64,000 nt of DNA from Phycisphaeraceae bacterium (lineage in GTDB: Bacteria; Planctomycetota; Phycisphaerae; Phycisphaerales; Phycisphaeraceae), in NCBI GenBank assembly GCA_029260655.1, contig JAJDCU010000059.1:1-64000 (forward strand), read 5' to 3'. Position 1 is the first letter of the stretch. Every line of letters starts with the position of its first letter. The notes under the pieces are model-generated. The model had not been told where the DNA came from. It saw only the letters and a list, made by a program, of their open reading frames with translations, and did not search any database. Position numbers and translations under genes: made by a program. Positions 7,674 to 16,775 of this stretch are shown piece after piece.

Positions 7674-7952
7674 TTAGAACAACTCGATCCTGTCATCACC
7701 TGTCAGCTGGACGGTGGCGCGTTTCCAGTTAGCGGTCTTGGCGGGCCCGAACTTGGTTCGGAAGTACTGGCCCTTGCGGATCTGCGTGCTGACCCTGGCG
7801 ACCTTGACGCCGTAGATCGACTCGATCGCGGCCTTGATCTGCGGCTTGCGGGCCCGCATATCGACCTCGAAGCTGTATCGGCCCCGCGCCTCGGTTTCCC
7901 AGGCGCTCTTCTCGGTGATCAGCGGCTTCTTGATGACGTTGGTGGGTTCCAT
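7674..7952 (-). CDS. rplW: 50S ribosomal protein L23
   Basis: L23 at the exit tunnel is the docking site for trigger factor and SRP. At 92 residues it is normal length. It shows NVIKKPLITEKSAW near the start, the FEVDMRARKPQIKAAIESIYGVKVARV block, and a basic loop. The ATG overlaps the rplD stop by one base (TAATG at 7952), so it is coupled to rplD. Confidence 0.97.
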   Translation of the reverse strand: MEPTNVIKKPLITEKSAWETEARGRYSFEVDMRARKPQIKAAIESIYGVKVARVSTQIRKGQYFRTKFGPAKTANWKRATVQLTGDDRIELF

Positions 7953-8614
7953 TACTTGGACGCCTCCTGTTTAGCCTTAGCCAGCTCATCGCTGGTCACC
8001 CGTCCCAGGTAGGCCTGGAAGGCGTCCTTGTCCACCAGCAGGTAGCGGTGGTTGAGCAGGTCGAACGCGTTGAGGCGGTCGATCTGGGTGACGCTGACGT
8101 GTTCGAGGTTCCGGGCCGAAACGGCTTCGTTCCCGGCTGTTGAGGGGAGGGCGACCAGGCAGGTGCGGTCGATCTTGAGCGAGCCAAGGAGGGTGCTGAA
8201 CGTCTTGGTGCTGGGTTTCTTGAAGTCGAGCTTGTCGACGAGCTTGATCTCGCCGTCGATGGCCTTGGCGAGTACGGCGTTGCGGTTGGCCAGGCTGCGC
8301 ATCTTGGCGGGCATGTCCTGGCGGAACGAGCGGGGCCGTTTGGCAAAGCCGTGCCCGCCGTGCCGCATGATGTTGGTGCCCGCCGGGCCGCGTCGTGCGT
8401 TGCCTGTGCCCTTTTGCTTGTAGAGCTTGCGGGTCGAGTAGGAGGTCTCGGCGCGGCTCTTGGTCTTGGCCGAGCCCTGCCGACGGTTGGCGTGGTAGCG
8501 GACGTACGCCTGCTTGAGCAGGGCGTGGCGGACCTCGCCGCCGAGCTGCTGCTCGTCGACCTGGATCGTGCCGATCTCTTTGCCGGCCTGATTATGGACT
8601 GTGATATCGATCAT
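7952..8614 (-). CDS. rplD: 50S ribosomal protein L4
   Basis: L4 reaches into the exit tunnel; in E. coli it also represses its own S10 operon. The 220 residues are slightly long. The tunnel-loop region KQKGTGNARRGPAGTN is clear near residues 70-85, with GHGFAKRPRSFRQDMPAKMR next. It lies after a 172-base gap from rplC, which carries a REP-like hairpin, and is coupled to rplW. Confidence 0.97.
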   Translation of the reverse strand: MIDITVHNQAGKEIGTIQVDEQQLGGEVRHALLKQAYVRYHANRRQGSAKTKSRAETSYSTRKLYKQKGTGNARRGPAGTNIMRHGGHGFAKRPRSFRQDMPAKMRSLANRNAVLAKAIDGEIKLVDKLDFKKPSTKTFSTLLGSLKIDRTCLVALPSTAGNEAVSARNLEHVSVTQIDRLNAFDLLNHRYLLVDKDAFQAYLGRVTSDELAKAKQEASK

Positions 8615-8753
8615 CTTAAGTCACCTACGGTCCCCGCAGGGGGATGCGTTTGTTTCGCCGCCGGGGCAGGGCCCACACATGGGCCCGATCGGGTCGCCCT
8701 TACGACTCGGCTGTTAAACCGAATTGTCTTGGCGAGGCAGTTTCCGTTTCCCC

Positions 8754-8772
8754 GCGAAGCCGCAAGCGGCTT
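8754..8772. repeat. REP-like 19-base hairpin repeat, copy 1
   Basis: GCGAAGCCGCAAGCGGCTT in the 172-base rplC-rplD gap. The same 19 bases occur in opposite orientation at 16554-16572. The sequence can form a short hairpin (GCCGC/GCGGC). The rest of the gap (8615-8753) shows no gene. Confidence 0.6.
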
Positions 8773-8786
8773 AACGAGAGACAGAC

Positions 8787-9467
8787 TTACTTCGCCTTGG
8801 CGTGCTTGGCCTTCCCTTTGTAGAGGCGACAAGCCTCACGGACCAGAACCAACCCCTTGTTGGCGCCGGGCACGGGGCCCTTGACCAGCAGGAGGTTCTT
8901 ATCTTTATCCACGCCCACAACCGCGAGGCTGCGGACCGTGACACGATCACCGCCCATCCGACCGGACATCCGGATGCCCTTCTTGGGCTTGCCGGTGCCC
9001 AGGTTCGACGACCGACCGCTGACCGAGCCGGGCGAGCGGTGCTTGCGCTCCACGCCGTGGGACGCTAGTTGGCCCTTAAAGCCGTGCCGCTTCATCACGC
9101 CGGCAAAACCCTTGCCCTTGCTGGTCCCGATCACATCGACGTACTTCACGTCGTCAAAAATCGAGAGGGTCAACGCCTGGCCAAGCTCATAGGACGCTGC
9201 CTCGCCATCGCCAAGGCGGACCTCCCGGTGCAGCCGCTTGGGGCTGATGCCCGCTTTGGCGTCATGACCGATCAGGGGCATGGTCGAGCTACGGCCCTTG
9301 ATGTCCTCGAAGGCGATCTGAACCGCCTCGTAGCCATCGACCTCGGCGGTCTTGAGCTGGCTTACAAAACACGGGCCGGCCTGGATGACCGTCACCGGGA
9401 CGTTCATCCCTTCACCGTCGTACAGCCGGGTCATCCCTATTTTTCTACCAATAATCGCTGCGGCCAT
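8787..9467 (-). CDS. rplC: 50S ribosomal protein L3
   Basis: L3 reaches toward the peptidyl transferase centre and is one of the two assembly initiators. The 226 residues begin [19 protein letters not shown] after the Met. They contain [21 protein letters not shown] (split here: residues ~105-125) and the [20 protein letters not shown]-type extension. A GGAGA Shine-Dalgarno precedes the ATG at 9467. Confidence 0.97.
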   Translation of the reverse strand: MAAAIIGRKIGMTRLYDGEGMNVPVTVIQAGPCFVSQLKTAEVDGYEAVQIAFEDIKGRSSTMPLIGHDAKAGISPKRLHREVRLGDGEAASYELGQALTLSIFDDVKYVDVIGTSKGKGFAGVMKRHGFKGQLASHGVERKHRSPGSVSGRSSNLGTGKPKKGIRMSGRMGGDRVTVRSLAVVGVDKDKNLLLVKGPVPGANKGLVLVREACRLYKGKAKHAKAK

Positions 9468-9613
9468 CGTCTAAGTCTCCGAGGGGGCACGTGTCTGTGC
9501 GGATCGTGGCTCTCGTTCGCCAGAGGATCACGCCCCTGTTTGAAGGTAGTCGTCTACCTGTTTCTATCTAACAAACAAGCGGGACTTGCCCGCTGTTGTG
9601 CGTGCCTCGTGGG

Positions 9614-9922
9614 CTACGCCTTGATCTTCACAAAAACACCGGCCGGCACGACCAGGCGGTTGAGTGCTTCAACCGTACGGGCGTTGGGCTCGATGATGTC
9701 GATGATCCTTTTATGCGTCCGGATCTCGAACTGCTCCCGGCTCTTTTTGTCGACGTGCGGGCTACGCAGCACGGTGTATCGCTCGATGCGGGTCGGCAGC
9801 GGGACGGGCCCGGCAACCTTGGCATTGGTCCGCTTGGCGTGATCGACGATCTCACGCGCCGAAGCGTCCAGCGCCTGGTGGTCGTAGGCCTCCATCCGAA
9901 TGCGAATCTTACCTGCTGTCAT
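9614..9922 (-). CDS. rpsJ: 30S ribosomal protein S10
   Basis: S10 is in the small-subunit head and, as NusE, also takes part in transcription antitermination. Family alignment puts the start at 9922 ([16 protein letters not shown]), giving 102 residues; an upstream Met at 9949 would add nine atypical residues. The conserved [19 protein letters not shown] block is present. It is the first gene of this operon: no tuf, fusA or rpsG precedes it here. The 146-base gap to rplC holds a small inverted repeat (AGCGGG/CCCGCT near 9580-9596). Confidence 0.97.
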   Translation of the reverse strand: MTAGKIRIRMEAYDHQALDASAREIVDHAKRTNAKVAGPVPLPTRIERYTVLRSPHVDKKSREQFEIRTHKRIIDIIEPNARTVEALNRLVVPAGVFVKIKA

Positions 9923-9995
9923 CGACGGTAGCCTCTGCTCTGACGCCACTTACACACAACACCCGCCACGAACGCCGCAGCGGGATGAGCCCGGT

Positions 9996-10023
9996 AGTCT
10001 AACCACCGCTGGAGCCTTGTCAA
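9996..10023 (-). promoter_or_regulatory. Likely promoter of the S10-spc operon
   Basis: On the minus strand TTGACA (10023-10018) and TAGACT (10001-9996) are separated by 16 bases, a close match to a sigma-70 promoter. This predicts a leader of about 65-70 bases before rpsJ. The rest of the 306-base gap 9923-10228 shows no gene. Confidence 0.65.
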
Positions 10024-10228
10024 TTCCGGTGGTTCCGGGGAAAACCGGGCTGCGGTTCAATGACCAGGCATCGATATGAGCCACCCTGTTCAGGCTGGGT
10101 GTGGCGAGGCTGTTTCCCGCCGAGGACCGACTGGGCTAAGCGTCCAAAGCTTCCTCACCTGCATGAATAACTAGGGCAGATCGGAGAAATCCCCCTTGAT
10201 CGGGCTGTCGGCTCACTTTGCAGAGGCT

Positions 10229-10630
10229 TTAGAGGTCCCGGCAAGCCTCTTCCAGGACATCTTCGGCGACGAAAATCGGGACATCCTCAGCGACACCCAG
10301 GGCGATCGCGTCGCTTGGGCGGGAATCGATGTCGACCACCTCGTCCCCACGCCGGAGGTACAGCCGGGCGAAAAAAGTGCTCTTTTTCAGCTCGCAGATG
10401 AGGATTTTTTCCAGGTGCGCATCCAGGCCGACGATCACGCTGGCCAGCAGCTCGTGTGTCAGGGGCCTGGGGGGGCTCTGACCCATCAGCCGACGCTCGA
10501 TGGCGGCGGCCTCGTTGAGCCCGATCACGATCGGGAAAATCCGCTCGCCGTCGACCTCGCGCAACTCAACGATGTGCATGTCGTCGGTCTCACGGATCAG
10601 GATCCGCGATAGCTCCATACGCACTGGCAT
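10229..10630 (-). CDS. Bifunctional nuclease family (DUF151) protein
   Basis: 133 residues of the BFN/DUF151 family, which in some organisms has been reported to have DNase and RNase activity. Family features are the start VELREVDGERIFPIVIGLNEA (split near residues 22-42), an LTHELLASVIVGLDAHLEKI stretch near residue 58, and the DEVVDIDSRPSDAIALGV signature near residues 95-112. Soluble; no signal peptide. It is downstream of rsmB on the same strand, with 150 bases between. Substrate and role here are not shown by the sequence. Confidence 0.85.
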   Translation of the reverse strand: MPVRMELSRILIRETDDMHIVELREVDGERIFPIVIGLNEAAAIERRLMGQSPPRPLTHELLASVIVGLDAHLEKILICELKKSTFFARLYLRRGDEVVDIDSRPSDAIALGVAEDVPIFVAEDVLEEACRDL

Positions 10631-10780
10631 CTAGGTTGCTCCTGACCGACTCGACGCCGGCTGACCATATGACCGCACCACAGCATCATCATAGTCCCAT
10701 CCGCTATCCGTGTGGCACAGCAACCCTATTGTGACACCCCCGCCGGGTTCCGCAAGGGCCTATTGGAAGTCGTGTTAAGA

Positions 10781-12115
10781 TTATTTCGCTGTCCGAATCA
10801 GGCAGTGATAGCCGCCGTCCTGATAGGAGGTTCCCCGGCCGCAAGGCAGCTCCTGATGCTCGTGGATGATCGAACCACGGACCAACTCGGCGAGCCACCG
10901 GGCACAGGCCTGATTTTCCTCCGATTCGAGGCTGCACGTGCTGTACAGCACCACCCCGCCGGGCTTGACCCACTTGACCGTACGGCGTGCGATCTGTTTT
11001 TGAAGCTCAACAAGCGAATTCAGCGTCTTGGGACCGAAGCGGTACCGGGCCTCCGGCCTGCGTGCGAGCACGGCGGTGTTCGAGCAGGGCACATCCAGCA
11101 ACAACAGGTCGTACTTGGAGGTCGGGCTCGCGTCCGGGGGCATCACCGCCGTGTTAGGAAGATCGGCCACGGCCTGCACAAGCGAGGCCCGCCTGGGGTC
11201 ATCCACATCGGTCGCCGTGACTTGGGCCTGTGGGTGCAGCATCGCCAATTGACGTGTCTTGGTCCCGCGCCCGGCGCAGTAATCCATCACCGAGCCGAGG
11301 GTCAGCCCGGCGGTGCTCCGGACCGGCATCGCCGAAGCCGGGTCCTGAACTCGGCGGACCGGGTCGGCTTTGAGAAACGTCACCAGCCCCTGGTGATCGC
11401 CCCGCCAGACGACATACCCCCCCGTTTGGTGCGGACGCCAGTGCTCATGTTCCACCGACGTGTCGAACCCGTCCTCGACCGCCACCACCGTCGGCGGCAG
11501 CTCGATCCCGTGGAGGCAGCACGCGGTTGCTTGCTCAAGCCCATACGCTCCGATCCACCGCTTAATCAGGCTAGCGGGGTGGCTGGTCGCAACAGACAGG
11601 TGCTTGGCGGTCATGTCGGTCGGCGGGAGCAACGCCCCGCTTAGCCGGATAAGGCCCGCGCTCAGCGGCAACGCGTCGCGGCTGGGCGTCCAGGGCGTAT
11701 CCGGTTCCACGGCGACCGCCATCGCGGCAACCTTCCTCAAGACGGCGTTGACCAGGCCCGCCGCCCCCGGACGGATCAAACGCCTGGCCAGCTCGACCTG
11801 CTCGTTGACCACCGCATGGGCCGGGAGTCGGTCCATGAATACCAACTGCGCCGCGCCGCTTAACAGCACCGCCTGGAGGGTCGGCTCCATCTGGTTCAAG
11901 GGCTTGCTCAGCACGCGGTCCAAGAGATACGCAAGCGTGATCCAGCGTTGGAGCACCGTCCGCTGGATTGCTGTGGCCAGCCGAGCGTCGGCGGGACTGA
12001 GTCCGGCGGATTCGAGCGTGCTGGCGGGGAGGTCGGGGAAGCGCTGAGCCGCCTTGGCCAGAGACGAGATCACCGCCGAACGTGCACTGGTTTTGCCAAT
12101 TGGGTCAGATCGCAT
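10781..12115 (-). CDS. rsmB: 16S rRNA cytosine-C5 methyltransferase, RsmB-like
   Basis: SAM-dependent RNA m5C methyltransferase of the Fmu/Sun family (RsmB modifies C967 of 16S rRNA in E. coli). The N-terminal NusB-like helical domain covers about residues 1-150. The catalytic Rossmann domain follows, with the SAM-binding DYCAGRGTKTRQLA motif near residue 279. Two catalytic cysteine motifs are seen: DVPCSNT near residue 338 and YSTCSLESEEN near residue 393. Length (444) fits the family. It starts ten bases after the PAS-GAF-receiver gene, suggesting one transcript. Confidence 0.92.
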   Translation of the reverse strand: MRSDPIGKTSARSAVISSLAKAAQRFPDLPASTLESAGLSPADARLATAIQRTVLQRWITLAYLLDRVLSKPLNQMEPTLQAVLLSGAAQLVFMDRLPAHAVVNEQVELARRLIRPGAAGLVNAVLRKVAAMAVAVEPDTPWTPSRDALPLSAGLIRLSGALLPPTDMTAKHLSVATSHPASLIKRWIGAYGLEQATACCLHGIELPPTVVAVEDGFDTSVEHEHWRPHQTGGYVVWRGDHQGLVTFLKADPVRRVQDPASAMPVRSTAGLTLGSVMDYCAGRGTKTRQLAMLHPQAQVTATDVDDPRRASLVQAVADLPNTAVMPPDASPTSKYDLLLLDVPCSNTAVLARRPEARYRFGPKTLNSLVELQKQIARRTVKWVKPGGVVLYSTCSLESEENQACARWLAELVRGSIIHEHQELPCGRGTSYQDGGYHCLIRTAK

Positions 12116-12124
12116 GCCGATGGG

Positions 12125-13849
12125 TTAGGCCTTTTCCGACTCTGGAGAGGCCTGGGGCGCCGGGGGGGTCTGCTGGGGCTGGCCGCCGAGCGCCTTGCGC
12201 ACTTCTTCCATGAGCTGGTCGACCTTGAACGGCTTGAACATGACGCTGGAGAGCCCGTCCTGGCTGGCGCGAACGATCGAGTGGTGCGGGTCGTACCCGA
12301 AGCCTGTCATCAGGATGACAGGCAGGTCCTCGCGCTGGCGGTGGGCCGCGGCGAAGATTTCATAGCCGTTGCGGTAAGGCATCTTGATGTCGGAGATGAC
12401 CAGGTCAAACGGGTCCTGCTCGAGGAGGGTACAGCTCTCGTAGCCGTCCTTGCACATCTCCACGACGCAGCCGGCCTTGCTGAGGATATCGCCGATGGTC
12501 TTTCGGATGTTCGGCTCATCGTCAGCGATCAGGACGCGCTTGCCTTTCAGCAGTGGATCGACCGGAACGTCGTCGTGCTCCTTGGCGCCAAGGACGACGT
12601 TGGGCCCGGCGGCGACGTGGCGGATCGACTCGCGGACCGTCTCGATGTGATCGACGATCCGATTAAGCCGGCCACGCATCGTGTCGTCGCCGATGTACTC
12701 CTCCATCAACGTCCGGGCCTCGGTGACGATGTCGCTTAACGGCTGGGCCATCTCCTGCACGACGCTGTCGGTGATCTGCCCGCTGGTGGTGCAGCGTTCG
12801 ACAACCAGCAGGTCCAGGATGTTCAGCGCCATCCCGACGTATCGGCCGAAGATCTCGGCGAACTGGCGGTCGTCTTCGTTGAACGCCCCGACCGAATCCG
12901 ATTCGATGTTGTAGATCCCCACGACCTTGTCGAACAGCTTCAGCGGGACCGTCAGCGAGCTCTTGCAGTGCTGCAGACCTAGGACGTAACGCGGGTCTTT
13001 TTCGGTGTCGTGGCAGATGTAGCTGCGCCCGGTCGCCGCGACATACCCGGAGATACCGTTGCCCTCGGGCTGGGCGTACAGGTCGATCTCCAGAGCCTCG
13101 GACGGCAGGCCCTGTGCGATAACCACCTCCAGCTTGTTGGAACGCTTATTCAGCAACCGGACGGCGAAGTGGTCGAACCGCATCAGGTTCTTGGAGTACT
13201 TGATGATCTTGTCCTGAAGCAGGCGCAGCCGCTCGGGCGGTGAAAGTTTGGCGACCGCGTCGGACTCGATGCGTGAGAGCTCCCGGCCGGCGGCGTCGAT
13301 CGCGTCGATCTTGCCCTGGAGCCGGCGTCCGCTGGTCGCGTCCCACACTACCGCCACCACCTGCCCGACTTCGCCTTCGTCGCTGACCACCGGCGAACAG
13401 ATCAGTTCGTAGTAGTTGCCCTGTGCCTGGAACGTAAACTTCTTGCTGCGGGGGCGGGAGACGTCGGTGATCGGACCGGTTTGGGTGGAGAAGATCGACA
13501 TCGCCTGGGTGCAGACCTTGCGGACGTGCTCGGTGACCTCGGGGGCGAAAGCCCGCATCTGCCGGTTCGACCAGGTCGCCCGTCCGTCGGGGTCGACGAT
13601 GCAGACCCCTTCGCCGATCGTGTTCAGCACCAGGCTGGATTTCTCCCCGACCAGGGCTCGCTCCAGGGGCAGGAAATCGCCGACGTCGGCGAACACCGCG
13701 TGGTAGCTGTGGGTCCGCAGCGCAGACATCGCTTCATCCATCTTCTCAAAGACGTCGACGTGAAACGACTTGGCCAACTCAGGGGCGACCGGGAAGTCCC
13801 GGGTTACCTTGCCGGCCAAGATCAGGATTCGAGGGCGGGTATCGTCCAT
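12125..13849 (-). CDS. PAS-GAF-receiver protein without kinase ATPase domain
   Basis: 574 residues. About residues 8-65 resemble a degenerate receiver. A PAS domain follows (about 72-185, IGEGVCIVDPDGRATWSN). Then comes a GAF domain (about 215-345, with YAQPEGNGISGYVAATGR) and a helical segment (350-410). The C-terminus is a full receiver (about 428-550) with ADDEPN, phospho-acceptor VISDIKMP, LMTGF and the conserved Lys in FKPFK. No HATPase motifs (N, G1, G2 boxes) are visible. It therefore looks like a sensory response-regulator protein that needs a partner kinase (inference). It precedes rsmB by nine bases. Confidence 0.85.
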   Translation of the reverse strand: MDDTRPRILILAGKVTRDFPVAPELAKSFHVDVFEKMDEAMSALRTHSYHAVFADVGDFLPLERALVGEKSSLVLNTIGEGVCIVDPDGRATWSNRQMRAFAPEVTEHVRKVCTQAMSIFSTQTGPITDVSRPRSKKFTFQAQGNYYELICSPVVSDEGEVGQVVAVVWDATSGRRLQGKIDAIDAAGRELSRIESDAVAKLSPPERLRLLQDKIIKYSKNLMRFDHFAVRLLNKRSNKLEVVIAQGLPSEALEIDLYAQPEGNGISGYVAATGRSYICHDTEKDPRYVLGLQHCKSSLTVPLKLFDKVVGIYNIESDSVGAFNEDDRQFAEIFGRYVGMALNILDLLVVERCTTSGQITDSVVQEMAQPLSDIVTEARTLMEEYIGDDTMRGRLNRIVDHIETVRESIRHVAAGPNVVLGAKEHDDVPVDPLLKGKRVLIADDEPNIRKTIGDILSKAGCVVEMCKDGYESCTLLEQDPFDLVISDIKMPYRNGYEIFAAAHRQREDLPVILMTGFGYDPHHSIVRASQDGLSSVMFKPFKVDQLMEEVRKALGGQPQQTPPAPQASPESEKA

Positions 13850-13972
13850 AAAAAAACACCGTCACGGCGGGGGGACTCGGGCTTGCGCCAACTAAGTATC
13901 GAGCCACCCCGCTACGGCGCATGAGTTTACCGCATCCTCCGGGTCAATCCTAGGCCGTCCGGCTGGCCGGTT

Positions 13973-15025
13973 CTACGATCGTCGGGTGACCACGGCGTCA
14001 GCCATATCCAACATAAACGCCCTGACGGGGGTATCGGGGAGGTGTTTGACCGCATGAGCCTTGGCCTGATCGATCAGCCCAAGTGCCCTATCCCTGGCGT
14101 AATCAAGGCAGTTACCGGCCTCGAGCAGTTGGACGATCCGCCGGGCCCCCTGAGCGGCGGCTTCGTCCGATAACGAGGGATCAGCCTGGTCCGACAGCAA
14201 CCTTCTAAGCTCCTGCCGCCCGCCGTCATCCAAAGCCGCCAACGCGTGGATCAACGGCAGGGTCAGCTTGCCCTTGGCCAGGTCCTGCCCCAGTGTCTTA
14301 CCCACCGTCGCTTGATCGCCGGTCAGGTCCAGCACATCGTCGACGACCTGGAAGGCGATCCCCAGCGTCTGCCCGTAACCGTACATCGCCTGGGCCACGG
14401 GTTCCTCACAGCCGTCAAGCTCCGCCGCAATCCTGCAGCACGCGCCGCAGAGGCTTGCGGTCTTGCGGGTAATGATCTGGAAGTAGGTCTGCTCATCCAG
14501 GTCAAGGTTGTGGCGGTTGGCAAGCTGGAGCAGCTCGCCCTCACAGACGGTGTTGGTCGCGTGGGCGACGATCCGGCTGATGTCGGTTCGGCTCAGCGAT
14601 GAGCACAGGTGGTAGGCGTGGCTGATCAGGTAATCGCCGAGCATCACCGCCGCTTCGTTACCGCGGAGGTGGTTGATCGTTGCGCCCCGCCGACGCATCC
14701 GGGCCTCGTCGAGGATGTCGTCGTGGACGAGGGTGGCCATGTGGACCATCTCGACGACGGCCGCGGCGACCAGGTAACCCTGTTCGGTCTGTTCGGGCTT
14801 GGCCCCACTGATCTGAGCGTGAGCCGGGGGTCGAACCGCCATCGACGTCACCAGCACGAGCATCGGCCGCAGCATCTTCCCGTGGTACCGCTGGGCGTGG
14901 GTGACCAGCTCGTTGACACAGGGCAGGTCGCTTTCCAGCTCTCGGGCGAACAGCCGGCGGACCTGCTCCAGGTCACCGTCAAGCCGCTGGCGGATCGCGC
15001 TGTCCTGGGGTGCGAGTACGGGCAT
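13973..15025 (-). CDS. Polyprenyl diphosphate synthase (trans-isoprenyl)
   Basis: Elongates isoprenoid diphosphates by condensation with IPP, for quinone side chains or lipid carriers. The 350-residue product starts at the ATG at 15025 (MPVLAPQDSAIRQRL). The frame is open upstream to 15628, but that part overlaps the divergent kinase gene and lacks family similarity. Both aspartate-rich motifs are present: HDDILDEARMRR (first, near residue 97) and VDDVLDLTGD (second). The RPMLV stretch near residue 53 is the KxxRP-like substrate site. It probably makes a medium or long chain (inference). Confidence 0.93.
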   Translation of the reverse strand: MPVLAPQDSAIRQRLDGDLEQVRRLFARELESDLPCVNELVTHAQRYHGKMLRPMLVLVTSMAVRPPAHAQISGAKPEQTEQGYLVAAAVVEMVHMATLVHDDILDEARMRRRGATINHLRGNEAAVMLGDYLISHAYHLCSSLSRTDISRIVAHATNTVCEGELLQLANRHNLDLDEQTYFQIITRKTASLCGACCRIAAELDGCEEPVAQAMYGYGQTLGIAFQVVDDVLDLTGDQATVGKTLGQDLAKGKLTLPLIHALAALDDGGRQELRRLLSDQADPSLSDEAAAQGARRIVQLLEAGNCLDYARDRALGLIDQAKAHAVKHLPDTPVRAFMLDMADAVVTRRS

Positions 15026-15146
15026 CCGGGCTGTCCTGGAGGATACGGGTCTTGATCTACAGTGATTGTAACGGCCCAGCGGCGGGTTTGCTCGCGGGTC
15101 GGGGCCGCGTCCGCCGCCGGCTGGCGTCTCACCGCTACGTTTTTGC

Positions 15147-15184
15147 TTGACAGGGTTTGCGCGCAAATCTACTGTCGGTATAGT
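15147..15184 (+). promoter_or_regulatory. Kinase-gene promoter with internal palindrome
   Basis: TTGACA (15147-15152) and TACTGT (15170-15175) are 17 bases apart. An alternative pair is TTGCGC (15157-15162) with TATAGT (15179-15184), 16 apart. Between the boxes lies a perfect 12-base palindrome TTTGCGCGCAAA (15156-15167), which could be an operator. The element faces the kinase gene at 15254. Confidence 0.5.
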
Positions 15185-15253
15185 AATGTAGAGGATCCCC
15201 GCGAACGCGGCCGGTTCGGGTTTGACTTCACCCCGCCAAGACGCCTGTGAACG

Positions 15254-16513
15254 ATGCCTGAAAATAACCAACCCAGCTCGGATACGCTGCTTGGAAAACT
15301 CGTGGTCGAGCGGGGCTTGGCCACCCACGATGACATCAACCTGTGCCTGCGCAAGCAGAACGATATCTCTCTGGAGTCCAGCGCCGCCGGGGACAGCGAC
15401 GCGCCAAATCAGCGCAGCCTCGCGCAGGTGCTGGTCGAGGAAGGGATCGTCACCCAGAAGCAGATCGAACGCCTGCGACCGGAGGTCGAGGAACAAAGTA
15501 ACAAGCGACAGATCCCCGGCTACCAGATCCTCGAACGTCTGGGCGCCGGCGCGATGGCGACGGTCTACAAGGCCCGGCAATTGAGCCTGGACCGGATGGT
15601 CGCGGTCAAGGTCCTGCCCCGCAAGCACACGAACAACAAGGACTTCGTCTCACGCTTCTACGCCGAGGGCAAGGCCGCCGCCAAGCTCAACCACCCCAAC
15701 ATCGTCGGCGCCCTGGATGTGTTCCCCGCCGGGGACACCCACTGCTTTGTGATGGAATACGTCGAGGGCCGAAGCGTCTACGAAGACATCTCCGAGAAGG
15801 GACCTTACGAAGAAGCCGATGCCCTGAAGCTGGTTATCGACGTCGCCCGCGCACTGGAGCACGCCCACAAGGCCGGTTTCATCCACCGCGATGTCAAGCC
15901 CAAGAACATCATGCTGACCACCGACGACACCGCGAAGCTGGCGGACATGGGTCTGGCGCGTGCCGTCAGCGACCGCGAAGCCGCCGAGGCGGAGGCCGGC
16001 AAGGCTTTCGGCACGCCCTACTACATCTCCCCGGAGCAGATCAAGGGCGAGATGGACGTCGACAAGCGCGCCGACATCTACAGCCTCGGATGCACGCTCT
16101 ATCACATGGTCACCGGCCGCGTCCCCTTCGATGGGCCCAACCCCTCGGCCGTGATGCGTAAGCACCTGACCACCGAACTGACCCCCGTCGACCACATCAA
16201 CCCCCGGCTAACCCGCGGGCTGGCGGAGATCATCGAGGTCTGCATGGCCAAGAACCGCCGGCAGCGCTACGGCTCGGCGGGTGACCTGCTTCAGGACCTT
16301 GAGGCCGTAGCCAAGGGCGAGCCACCCCCGATGGCGCGCAAGAAGTTCGATCTGAACCAGCTCTCAGCCCTGGACCAGAGCTCCGGGCCCATGGAGATCG
16401 TCTCCCTGCCCCAGCCCGAGCCGCTGGTCGAGTCACCACTATTCTGGATCGCCGTCATCGGCTGGCTGCTGACAGTGATCCTGATCGTGGTCCTGCTGCT
16501 TGTCGGATTCTAA
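15254..16513 (+). CDS. Membrane-anchored serine/threonine protein kinase
   Basis: 419 residues. The N-terminus carries two short repeats resembling the GspE N-terminal module (LGKLVVERGLATHDDINLCL near residue 15 and LAQVLVEEGIVTQKQIERL near 57). The Hanks-type kinase domain covers about residues 85-350: P-loop LGAGAMATVYKA, VAVKVL lysine, catalytic HRDVKPKNIML and metal-binding DMG (LADMGLAR) where DFG is usual, then GTPYYISPEQ. A single C-terminal membrane segment lies at about 396-417. The kinase is thus probably cytoplasmic with a C-terminal anchor and no extracellular sensor domain. No Shine-Dalgarno is obvious at the chosen ATG. Confidence 0.92.
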   Translation: MPENNQPSSDTLLGKLVVERGLATHDDINLCLRKQNDISLESSAAGDSDAPNQRSLAQVLVEEGIVTQKQIERLRPEVEEQSNKRQIPGYQILERLGAGAMATVYKARQLSLDRMVAVKVLPRKHTNNKDFVSRFYAEGKAAAKLNHPNIVGALDVFPAGDTHCFVMEYVEGRSVYEDISEKGPYEEADALKLVIDVARALEHAHKAGFIHRDVKPKNIMLTTDDTAKLADMGLARAVSDREAAEAEAGKAFGTPYYISPEQIKGEMDVDKRADIYSLGCTLYHMVTGRVPFDGPNPSAVMRKHLTTELTPVDHINPRLTRGLAEIIEVCMAKNRRQRYGSAGDLLQDLEAVAKGEPPPMARKKFDLNQLSALDQSSGPMEIVSLPQPEPLVESPLFWIAVIGWLLTVILIVVLLLVGF

Positions 16514-16553
16514 AGTAGGGCACTACTAATAAAAACGAACTTCAGTCGCGAAA

Positions 16554-16572
16554 AAGCCGCTTGCGGCTTCGC
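16554..16572. repeat. REP-like 19-base hairpin repeat, copy 2
   Basis: AAGCCGCTTGCGGCTTCGC, the exact reverse complement of the 19-mer at 8754-8772. It lies 40 bases after the kinase stop. On the minus strand the hairpin is followed by a short T run. The rest of the 262-base gap before the thioredoxin gene has an imperfect inverted repeat (GGGTAT/ATACCC near 16600-16625) and no gene. Confidence 0.6.
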
Positions 16573-16775
16573 AAGGCCTGCCCGACACCCTGCCGATGGG
16601 TATTTATTGAGGTGCCCATACCCCTCGCAATAGCGGTTGCAGGTGATCTCACCGCGCATGCCCTGCCCGATAACTGGCCGAGAAATGGAACATTTCTGAT
16701 CCGCCAGGCGTTTAATCAGCGTGGCACATCGGACGATATCAACAGACAAGGGACCACAAGAAGGCCATCGCTTTC

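Noticed and set aside
15026-15628. Upstream extension of the polyprenyl synthase
   Set aside because: It overlaps the divergent kinase gene and the promoter region; family similarity begins at 15025.
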